Assembly: GCA_963693365.1 (NCBI GenBank) | Contig: CAVNZM010000003.1 | Location: 4,340,001 to 4,404,000, forward strand | Origin: Amoebidium appalachense | Lineage: Eukaryota; Ichthyosporea | Direction: 5' to 3' | Length of the DNA stretch: 64,000 nt | Shown here: piece after piece, positions 15,661-64,000 of the stretch | Numbering within the stretch: the first letter of the stretch is position 1 | How the letters are laid out: the number at the start of each line of letters is the position of its first letter | Made by a program: the position numbers and the translations under genes | The notes under the pieces: model-generated | Seen by the model: only the letters and a program-made list of their open reading frames with translations | The model's database searches: none | What the model was told of the DNA's origin: nothing

Positions 15661-17099
15661 TTTCACCCTGCTTTGCTCGAGTTCAACTGAACTATGTACA
15701 CTGGACCCATCATGAAGGACCACCAGAATTTCTCTGCGTGTTTGACTGCTGCTAAAACTTTATCAGGCTTTTTACTAGTTATAATAATTTTTATGTGTCC
15801 TATTTCGCCCCCTAAGCCTGAGAGTCTATAGCTTTCCACCTGGCGCTGCCTAAACCCCCAGGCATACTGATAACTGCAAAGCACGAATGTACTATTATTG
15901 CGCTCAGCACAACAACTAATTCGTCTCACAATCAGATGTCAGGTTAACATCCAAAGACAAATACATTATTTGTTTAGTTGCCGTTGGGTGACCTGCGAGT
16001 TTTACAGATGTGGTTAAGGTACATACCTGTTACTGCAGCAGAAGGGTTGTGGCCGACTGACCAGCAGCCAAGTGGTTGCCCTACAGTTGAAGCTGAATGT
16101 TTATCTACACCAACACTTTGCCAAGGGTGTGAAGGCTGGCAAGCGGACACTAGCACAGACATGCACGAGGTTTACATGCCAGGTACACACACACACACTC
16201 AGCGGCTTGCGAGCACAACACGTGACACTGTATACCACGCGGCAGACACACTGCCACGCACAAGCACCGTGGCAAACACGTCCACTGGTGGCCACGTCAA
16301 ACTCGCACGTTATCGCATGCCAACTTTTTCTGCGGCCTTATATCTCTCCTTTCTCTCGCTCTCTATCAGTTTTCCTTTTTCCCCCTTTTTTTCTTCCTTC
16401 ATTTTTTTTTTTTTTTTTTTTTTTTTGTATTGTGGGGGTAAGGGACTCCGGGAGCTGCCGGAGGGGGGGGGGGGGGGGGGGGGGGGGACTTGGAAGTGGA
16501 ATAGGGGAAGTTGGAAAGGGAAGGTGGAGGGGAATAAATCTATGCAAGTGGGTACTTGTGTGTTTGTATTAGTGTGCACAGCACACATTAAACACAACAG
16601 TACATTTGTTTGTGTACATAAACTATGATTGTCATTTAGCTAGGAACAAGTTATGCATTACCGTAACTATTATCATACTGTTGCATATGGAATTCAACTA
16701 TACCACGCCATCGTATAACTTGAATGATGGCTAACCAAGATGGGGAACCAATGTGAACGCCCCCGGGACCACTGGCGCGTTGTTTGCCAATGTTTGAGAA
16801 CCACAACAACTCCTTTATAGCAATGTGTTTAACTGCGACTATCGACGTAATGTCCCACAATCACATGTCGAACGTGATACCAAGACATAGCCTCTACCTC
16901 ACCCATTGCAGCTGGGTGACCGTAAATTGCCCTTTTGCCAAGACAGTATGTACTGTGCAGGATACGAATACAAAAATATCGCTGCATATACGTGATGGTT
17001 GGGGTATCCAGCGTGTGATGCATATGCATGTGCACGTGCACACTCCGAACCATAAACTGGCAAGACCCTACAATACGGAAGGCTGCGTGTAGTGCATGC

Positions 17100-18513
17100 A
17101 CAGTGCCAAGACGTGTGCACAGGTGCATGCATGGGTCCACGCGAGCGGTTTGACCTTTTGTGTGTGTTTATGCCACACGTAAGTGTGTAAGTGCACGTAA
17201 CATTGTGTGTGCGCACATGCAATGCAACGTGTACACATGAGCTCTCCATTGAACCTTCCTTCAGGTGTGAGCGAGATTGCTGTGTGGATCTGCTGCGTAT
17301 ACGTGCATGGATGGATGGGTAGGTGGGATGCGCATGTGTGAGGCCGCACACGCGCACGGGGGGGGGGGGGGGGGGGGGGGGGGGAAGGGGAGGTGGGGGG
17401 TGGGGGTGGGGGGTGGGGGGGGGGGGGGGGGAGGGAGAATGGTGGAGAATTAGTGAGGCAGCGCTGGCCATGGAAGGTAAAGGCAGATGTGTGTTTTGAG
17501 TGACGTGGGTGGGTGCAATGGGGAGAGGGGGAGGAGGGGGGGAGGAAGGGGCGGCGGTGGCAGAGGGGGGGGGGGGGGGGGGTTGAAGGGGGCTTATGTT
17601 ATTTATCTTTTCCACTTCTGCTATCCACATGTACACTGGTCAAACCTGTCTAGAGAACATCTATTGCCAGCTTTATTGGTCTCTCGGCACAGTACATAAT
17701 GATATTTACCCTTACATGCAACTCCCTCCAAAGGATTGTTTGGGTTGTGGTCGGTATACATAGCCACCCAACACGTGATTAATCCACAAAGTACATATGC
17801 CATATTACCTCCACATTTTCCGACATAATTTCGCCAAAAAAATGCACATATGATCTGTCCGCAGGACTTTCCGGCAGGAGCAAATAAATAAATAAATAAA
17901 CATTTTTTTAATAAAAAAAACACGTGCCATACATATACCCACCCCCACATTATCCGACATAGTTTTAAAAAAACCAAAAAAAACCAAAAAACAAACACAC
18001 AATCCGTCCGGAAGTGGGGAGGGGGAAAAAAAAGGAGGAAGAAGGAGGGGAAAAAAAAAAAAAAAAGACGTGCGGCGATTGTAACTGCGTAACTGTCGTA
18101 TCTTAGATTGTACAGTGCATTGCAGGTTCCCTGGTAGTCGTGACTCTACACAGAAATATCAGGACTCGAAATCCAATCAACAAAGCAACATAAAAGCAAC
18201 ATCACACAAGTATGTATACAAGTGTTACATTCACGTTAACAACACATTCCCACATTATAATCCAAACATTCCAAATTCCCATACACAGCGTCACAACACC
18301 ACCATAGCATCCTTACATCATAAAAATCCCACACATTAACTACCAAAAAACAATCATGTATGACATGCAACAAAATACCCGCGTAACAAACGCATACGGA
18401 AAGGGCAAGTCGTCACAACAGAGGCAACACAAAGATATTTCCCATCCAGCATTCACACCGAAATACACGTTCTAACCCAGCCAAGCCCCTTGACCCCCCC
18501 CCCCCCCCCCCCC

Positions 18514-18550
<37 letters not shown>

Positions 18551-18857
18551 GAAATTCCAATCAAAAATACGGGGATATTCAACGGACGCGAAATCTCCCA
18601 AAGGTGGCTGAGGTCACGTCGGGAACCCCCAGCTCTGCCTGTGGAACCTTTTTCGAAGTCAGCCACCAATCAAAGCATTAGCATGAAATGTTCAATAGAT
18701 GCAAGATTACTAAGGAAAAGGTCGACAGGGACTGAGAATGACGGGAGGAAAGCAACCAGGAGTCTCCAAACGAGAGAGATACGACGATGTGTGTGTGTCC
18801 ACGTGTGTGTGTTTAGTGTTCGTGTGTGTTTTTATTTGTGCCGTTGAGTGCATGTGT

Positions 18858-18894
<37 letters not shown>

Positions 18895-19540
18895 TTCACG
18901 CCGCCCACCCAACTGCCCGCCCACATGAAGTGTTGCTCTCGGGTGTTTGTTTTTGAGGGTGCCCTCCCACATGAAGTGTTGCTCTCGGGTGTTTGTTTTT
19001 GAGGGGAGGGGAAGGGGGGTGGGGGGGGGGGGGGGGGGGGGGGAGGGAGCCGGATGAGCAGGCCCCCAAACCACATAGCACGGGTCAAACACGTCTGTCT
19101 TATTCTGTGCGTGCTCGCGGACACACACCCACCCACCACCAACCCCCTCTCTCACCTCTCTCCGCCCCCCAGCACACACTCACACACAAACGTGCACATG
19201 CACATGAATGTACCGTAAAAATGTATGTGTGTTTGTATGTATGTGTGTATGCATGCATGGATGGACGTACATACGTATGTGTGTTTGTATGTATGTGTGT
19301 ATGCATGCATGTATGTACGTACATACGTCTGATTGTGTGCCATAGGGCGAAATGGTCAAAACGCAGGGACCGTGTCCGGCTGCATTCCGATCTCCTTCCA
19401 TTTCCGTCAATCCGATCAAACCGTTTTTTGAGAGGAGGGCAACCGAAATTGGTTTCAGCGCAAAGTCATGGCGTGCGCCAGTGGCAACCGTTTTATGCTG
19501 TATAATAGTATTTATTGCTAAAAGCAACCAAATATAAGCA
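17100..19540. other. Gene-free stretch between the array and the RBR gene
   Basis: G runs at 17359-17435 and 17550-17580, an A-rich stretch at 17880-18070, C-then-T runs at 18494-18550, and two short tandem duplications: 46 bp period from 18920 and 52 bp period from 19223. No gene supported. Confidence 0.7.
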
Positions 19541-19561
19541 AAAATATTATATAAAAAGAGT

Positions 19562-19567
19562 TTTATT
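19562..19567 (-). terminator. Poly(A) signal AATAAA, RBR ligase gene
   Basis: Canonical AATAAA on the minus strand, 278 nt beyond the TAG at 19845. It supports the exon ending at 19845 being the last coding exon. Confidence 0.5.
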
Positions 19568-19844
19568 GAAGATAACATGATAAATGACTATTTAATGTTG
19601 TTTGTCTTCCCTTTGACTGCGATGGCGTCGCCGCTTTAAGGTAAATGTGTTTGTCATACTCTGGCTCAAACGAACAGCGGAGCCGGCTCAGCACCGTTGA
19701 TCGATTGATTTGGGCGTAGGCGGGAATCGGATTATCCAAAGTTATATGAGTCGATTGGATCCGCAATTCCACTTTAAAACTTTTAGGCTTTTTGATTGGA
19801 TCCGCAATTCCAGGTTAAAAATTTAATGATTTTTTCGGTTGTGA

Positions 19845-30988
<11,144 letters not shown>

Positions 30989-30999
30989 GTTTCCTGCAT

Positions 31000-41300
<10,301 letters not shown>

Positions 41301-41762
41301 CAAAATCATGGCAGCGTTTACCCTGTTTACTCGATGTCAATGAAAGGCACAAATCTCGCAGTTTATTATTCAAGCTCGCAGCGGATCAAATTTCAAGTGT
41401 TGGATTACTAAACGATTGATCTATCCAATGATCATTTAGCCATATATGTGGTCTATTAGGGGTTTTAAGGCAGTATTAGAAGAAAGCGCAATTTTAACGA
41501 TCATCATGAACCGTGGTTTAGTTAGAAAAACCGGATTAAAGAAAGAAACACTACAAACATTCGGGATGCTGGGCCAAAATTTCAAATAATTGTTATTGTT
41601 CAATAGTAGATATTAGCAAAATCTATCCACTTGCAGCAAAGGCTATTATAATGCATTTTTCCTCAGATAACCAACTATGTAAATTCGTGGGTGCCTGCAT
41701 GGCTCCATATCAATTCGAAAACAAAAAAAAAATGGTGGATAAAACAGGGGATGCTGAAAGTG

Positions 41763-41768
41763 TTTAAT
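41763..41768 (-). terminator. Candidate poly(A) signal ATTAAA, ORC1
   Basis: ATTAAA variant on the minus strand, 186 nt beyond the ORC1 stop. A canonical AATAAA lies further down at 41362-41367 and is an alternative. Confidence 0.35.
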
Positions 41769-41953
41769 AGGCACCAAAAACCCCAAACAACGAAGGGCGG
41801 GAACGGATGGCAACCCTTATGATCCCTACATTCTGCACATTCGGCAGGGTCACGATACACACTGATCACGTCACCCTTATCACTACATTTTTCACATTCT
41901 GCGGGTGCGCATAATACACAGCATGACGTCACAGGCACACAGACTAGTGCAGA

Positions 41954-59370
<17,417 letters not shown>

Positions 59371-60168
59371 TTTCGACTATGTAAGATCTATTTACCTCGG
59401 CATGAACGCCAAAAAAGGACTTATAATACAGGATATTTGAGTGTTTTCAACAACACGAGTGGATATTTTTGTGCTGCAGTGGTACTCCCGTGCTTTAGTG
59501 TTCAGAGCCCAGGAATTGCGGGTGGTCAGAAGACGCCAAACTTCAAAGGTGTGTTTTGTTTGCAGCGAACAACTTGAGCGACCCATGATTTTTGACCGTG
59601 CCTGTGGGCCGCAGCACAGCGATTGGCTTTCGCTCTTGAGCAATATTATATCCTGACCTACAATTTTAAACAACTTTTCTAATTTTTACAATTTAACTTT
59701 CAGTGAACCTTTGTGGAACAAATGCGCTGCTTTATATTTTAAAATACGAAATAAGTTGCCAAATACTTGAGAAGTGGCGGGAAAATTGCACCAATGAATA
59801 GTTTGCATGTAAAGGAGGGCAATTTGCAAATATGGACAACCGAAAAGACTCTTCGTCTAAGTGCGTTACACTTACTTGACACTGAAGTTGGACACCGTCT
59901 TGAAGGGTAAAACGGAGTAATTTTTGAAAAAAGAGTGCACGTATATGGCACGTTTCAGCCGGTAGTTCGAACACGACATACTTTTTATCAATCAGCTAAG
60001 TGCAATTATAAAGATACGAAACCAGAATCCAATACAACTGAGCCGTCGTGGCTGGGCCTCCGGCAGTGTCCACGCAATAAAAAGTGTGTAAACCCCGTCG
60101 TGACGTCGTCTGTCACCCAACAACCACGCCCACAGTTTTAAGTCACAATTGCAACATCTGTTGCCATC
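59371..60168. promoter_or_regulatory. Divergent promoter region between ORC1 and the 60.2 kb gene
   Basis: About 800 bp lie between the ORC1 start codon (minus strand) and the start of the plus-strand gene. Unlike the rest of the window it has almost no microsatellite or homopolymer content. It holds GGCGGGAAA at 59776-59784 (a classical E2F-type site), CCAAT at 59791-59795 and an inverted CCAAT (ATTGG) at 59622-59626. ORC1 is E2F-controlled in animals and plants, so a G1/S-regulated bidirectional promoter is a reasonable inference. Transcription starts are not visible. Confidence 0.5.
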
Positions 60169-61773
60169 ATGTCTACCCGGCTTCTCATGCTTCACTACCA
60201 GAACACCACCCAGCGCCTCAAGTTCTTCGCAGGTACCCCTCGAGATGAGCTCATCTCTGGCATACATCCAGGTGCTGGGCATCCCTACAGACGGCAACCA
60301 TGAGCTCCGTTTCCGAGACGAAGAGGGTGACATCGTTCTCATATCATCTGCCATGCCAACCAACATCATTTTTCATGTCAAAATAGAGCAAGGGTCCCTG
60401 TTTCCACTGTGTCTGCCATAAACGAGCAGTCAAGTGACCAGGAGAAAAGCGAAAATGAGCCTTCAGGTGACTGGCGTCGGTGGGTAGTAGCAGAGCGCGC
60501 ATGTATAGAAGGGGGGGGGTCTGAAGTTTGCAACTCAAAGTGGTGGAGCAGAGAACTTTTGGGGATTTACTGGTCAACTTCCTGCTTCGGGCGTTTTACA
60601 TCGTGGTTCACTTTCCCGATCGCGAACGTCCATGCTGTTTGTCCTTCGGCCTTATTCGTGCTTCTGAGGTGTCTCATGCAATGACATCAGCGAAACCGAG
60701 CACCCGTGCCTTGTGGCTCTGAAGGGGATTGGAAGAGGCCCGGCCGCTGCCTAGGACAACTATACGGGTGCGGATAAGGCAGTGGACGTGGGTGTTTATG
60801 TGGATGTAGACAGGGGCTACGTTGTTTACGTGGACCACAAGAACCCAGCATCCAGGAGCGGCGCCATTCGCATTCAGTTTGCCACCAAACCTTTTCCCTG
60901 CAAGCTCACCCTCCACGGTACGTGCCTGCCCCTGCATAGCACGTATTCTGTGCACGTTTCTTGGCCAAGATTCACTCGCATTTCTGGGCTGAATTTCTTC
61001 GTCTGTCCTCGCTTTTTTTGTCCTTCTTTCCCTCCTTCCTTCCTCTCTCCTTCCCTTTCCCCCCCGCCCCTCCCCCCCAACTTGAGCGAACATTGTAAAG
61101 AATCTGCATCCTGGTGCTTGTAGGGCAAGTGTGTTTTGTGTTTGTTCTGGTGATCCTATGTTGCTGTGTGATTGTGTGTGTGACAGCTTGCACAATTCCA
61201 GTTACACGAGGGATACTTCGGACTATTGTCTGTACATACTCTTTGAACTTCTCTGTCAGCGTAGGGATCGATACATAAGAGAGCCGGGGTTACCACCTAT
61301 CCTCTTTTTTTTTTTTTTTTTTTTTTTTCAAGTGGCAAAACATGTACGACAAAAAACTCGATGCGCTCAACACCTTCCCTCCCCCCCCTCCCCTCGCCCC
61401 TCCCGCCCGCCCATCCCTCCCCTCACCCCACCAGCTCTCTTGACACACGAGCTCATCATAACAGCCAATGCCACCCCCAACTCCTTGTTTTTTTTAACCC
61501 TATAGCCCTGACTTCTCTTACCGTACCCGGAAGTCCTCCTCTGGGCTTCCCTTCTCTCCCTCTCTCTTTGCCTTTGTGCCACTCCTCGCTCTTCCGATAC
61601 CTCTGAATCTCTACTACAAAAGTGCATATACTCACACGTTTCCGCACGCTTTCATGTTCGCAGGACCCAAACACGGTGTGCAGGCTACCATTCGAGCAGA
61701 AATCCAACAGCCCCCTGCCGACATATTCACGGGGATAGAGGCACTGGTGGGCAAAAAAACGAGAAAGAATTGA
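60169..61773 (+). CDS. Unrecognised small protein with PB1-like segment; reading frame unresolved
   Basis: The ATG at 60169 opens MSTRLLMLHYQNTTQRLKFF. About 30 codons later the apparent continuation shifts by one frame to HELRFRDEEGDIVLISS, which looks like the acidic end of a PB1 domain, until a TAA at 60419-60421. A GT-AG intron at 60234-60291 (58 nt) would join the frames, but the other introns here are far larger. The downstream exons are firmer: 60755-60917 (after CCTAG; contains VGVYVDVDRGYVVYVDHKNP) and 61664-61773 (after TTCGCAG; ends ALVGKKTRKN then TGA). They join in phase 1 at a GTACGT donor. I do not recognise the family. It may be a working gene with tiny introns, a pseudogene, or a sequence carrying small indel errors. 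Confidence 0.4.
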
Positions 61774-62858
61774 GCGAATTTTCGTGATTTATTAGGTGGA
61801 CAATTTAAGCGAACTTTTGTGAATTATTAGGTGGACATCTTGTCCTTCTTGATGTTTTGTCCTCTTAAGATTAAGCAGATACAAGGCGCTGTCAGTTTTT
61901 GAGCTCTCGTTTTTTCCTCGGATCGTACTTTTTCCCTGCGGAGATCTCTTGCCAACGATTTAACGCATTCTTGTGTACATATGCTCTCTGTGTCTAACAT
62001 ACTTGCTATCATATTCATGTTGCTAACAATGCATACTCCTTTTGTACATCTATATATAATACTAGAACTATATGGAAGGCTGTCGCTCTTTTGCTTTGTT
62101 TGAGTCTTTGCACCTGTATATTACAAGATCTTTGAATGCTTGGTGGTCGAGTTTGCCTGGGAGTTTGCCTGGGGATCCCGACGAGCGTAGAGGTTTGAAG
62201 TGTCAGTTATTATTGCAAGATCTGTAAGCTGCACTTATTGTTAACGAAAATACAGTTGGTGTATGCAGGCACAAATCACGATTTCGTCTCGTTTGATCTG
62301 GTCACCATTTGATTTCAGACAGGTACAACGGACTCAAATGTTGTATAACCGTTGGAACTGAGTTCAGACGTTCCACCACGACCGGCTATCGAACGCTCAC
62401 GAGACACTGTCTGTATATACATGCAAAAGTACATGTGGCTAAGTGTATGTAGGTATGTAAATCAACTACGATATACTTGACCCAGACTCATTTCCAAGGT
62501 TCCTGAATTTCGTGAAAGGGGATGATTTTGTAGGCAACGTACACGTAATACAATAATTCAAAACAAATGGCCTGGTAGAGTGCACTTTTCACTTGGACCT
62601 GCCAGTAGAGTAGCACACAGACTGACAGAGGGCCGTAGTTGCAATCACGTCACCATCGTTCACTGCACAGAAAACCTAAGCCTACACGTGTTTTGTCTTC
62701 GGAGTGCAAACTGAGTGTATGAGTTTTCAGCGATACCAAGTTGTCGTCGGTGCTCGTACAAGTTGCCTTTTTTTTTTTTTTTTTTGGTTACTGTCCACTT
62801 GCTGAGGTCGTGAAGCAATCTTTTGTTACTGCCGTCCGCCGTTTGTAGGACTTCGAAA

Positions 62859-63875
62859 ATGGCTTTGAAGTTCAAGTGTGATGTTACAGAAACATGGAAA
62901 AGGGTGCTTGGGTTTTATGATGAAGCCATGCAAGCCTTGTCCAAAACAAAGAAGGAGCCGACGAAACTGCTACAGCTGGATAGTTGGTGGGTGAGGGAGG
63001 GGTGATGTAATGAGAAAATAAATGGTGGTTGGGATGTGGGATGATGTGGTTTGGATCGAATGGTTTGGATCGAATGGATTTGGAGAGGAAGGGCGGGGGT
63101 AGGAGGGGAGGGACGAGAAAAGAGGGAAAGAAAAGGAGGACGGGAGTGCAAGATGATGGTGACATCGGTAAAGCAAAATATAATTGGGCTGAGAAACGAA
63201 AACGAAGATGCTGTTGCCCTGTGCGGTGTCTCCATCGCTCTCGTTACCTCCCCTCCCAGCACCAACCCCACCCCCGCCCCCTCCCTCTCCCTCCCCCCTT
63301 TCCCCGCCCCCCCTCCTCCAACCCTCCCTTTCCCCCTCCCTCCTCCACCCCCCTGCTTCCTCTCTCGCAGTTCAGCTCTCTCCAGCTGGACCCTCCTGGG
63401 TCTCCCTCCCTCAACCATCCACACCCATCAGGGGCCCCAACCCCTCTTATCCCTGCTCCTAAAGAAAAATCTAAAGAAAAGAGGCCCCAATTTCGCATTC
63501 TCCCTCGAGTCCTCTGCCACTTCCAACATTTTTGGTCTCGTTTAAAAGGCCAAGGTAGGCAGGGTGGATGCATGCGTGTCAGTGTGTGTGTCTGTGGGGG
63601 GGGAGGGAGGGGAGGGGGAGTGGGGGGGGAGAGAGGGGAAGGGGGGGAGGGGGGGTATGTGGGGACGTGGGTGGGAGGGGGGGGGGGGGGAGGAGGAGGG
63701 GAAGAGGGAGGGAGGAAGGGGGGGGGGGGGGGGGGGGGGGGGGGAGGGGGGGGGGGAGATCATTAATCCATGGATGTAAACTGGTGATGTTTTTTGCAGG
63801 TATCGAGATGAGCTTCCTGGTGTCATCCAGAAGAGAGACCCTCCACACATGACGCAGGAAGAACTATCAAAGTTG
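62859..63875 (+). CDS. Amun-like protein, 5' part, runs off the right edge
   Basis: Exon 1 is 62859-62986 and starts at an ATG in context AAAATGG. It encodes about 42 residues (MALKFKCDVTETW then a Lys-rich helix). Its donor TG|GTGGGT leaves phase 2, and the acceptor TTTTTTGCAG before 63800 completes a Trp codon. Exon 2 (63800-63875) encodes YRDELPGVIQKRDPPHMTQ and ends at a GTATGT donor in phase 0. The YRDELP block after a helical N terminus resembles a conserved family of animals, plants and algae that includes Drosophila Amun; the expected next block (Lys-Leu-Thr-Arg-Gly-Lys-type) would lie beyond the window. Function in this organism is unknown. The 0.8 kb intron holds C- and G-rich tracts. 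A better-looking donor at 62991 would give a stop in exon 2, so I prefer 62986. Confidence 0.55.
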
Positions 63876-64000
63876 GTATGTGCTTGTTGTTGTTGGGGTG
63901 ACGGGGTCGGATAGGAGACGTACGTTCAAAAGTGTATGCTTTTGTATTCATTTATTGTTTTTCGCCCTGCAGGTGCAGGGAGGGGGGGGGGGGGGGGGGG

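Noticed and set aside
15046-15723. 225-codon Pro-rich minus-strand frame
   Set aside because: Translation of G runs; Gly- and Pro-rich frames on both strands are artefacts.

Overview
This is a 64 kb piece of a eukaryotic nuclear genome. The genes are split by many GT-AG introns of roughly 0.3-2.6 kb. Those introns, and the intergenic DNA, are crowded with (GT)n/(AC)n microsatellites and long uninterrupted G or C runs, so most long open frames here are repeat translations (poly-Cys/Val, Thr/His, Pro, Gly) and are not genes. I cannot place the organism. An ORC1 with a BAH domain and no visible PHD insert argues against a land plant. A decayed helical-repeat-like array and an Amun-like gene fit an alga or other protist, or an invertebrate.

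Layout. (1) 1-17.1 kb: no intact multi-exon gene that I can assemble. It is a degenerate, partly tandem array of a gene-derived cassette; at least 11 copies share a CCCACAATCA-type core. A higher-order duplication of about 6 kb makes 5.5-9.3 kb resemble 11.9-14.9 kb, and one unit carries an LTR-like insertion. (2) 17.1-19.5 kb: repeats only. (3) 19.8-31.0 kb, minus strand: an RBR (RING1-IBR-RING2) E3 ubiquitin ligase gene, which I assemble as 11 coding exons giving about 826 residues, with one frame break in a G9 homopolymer. (4) 31.0-41.3 kb: gene-poor, with one strong hairpin and one unconfirmed candidate exon. (5) 41.95-59.37 kb, minus strand: a complete ORC1 gene, 17 coding exons and 736 residues, every junction in phase. 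(6) 59.4-60.2 kb: a divergent promoter region with an E2F-type site and CCAAT boxes. (7) 60.17-61.77 kb, plus strand: a small unrecognised gene with a PB1-like segment and an unresolved frame. (8) 62.86 kb to the right edge, plus strand: the 5' part of an Amun-like gene that leaves the window.

Nothing shows that these genes form a pathway. ORC1 (replication licensing) and the RBR ligase (ubiquitin transfer) are co-oriented but separated by more than 10 kb. The most unusual signals lie in the non-coding architecture: introns of both genes are often bracketed by complementary (GU)n/(CA)n and G-run/C-run tracts, several splice acceptors are the last bases of (CA)n microsatellites, a near-identical 140 bp repeat sits in introns of both genes, and there are large inverted repeats.
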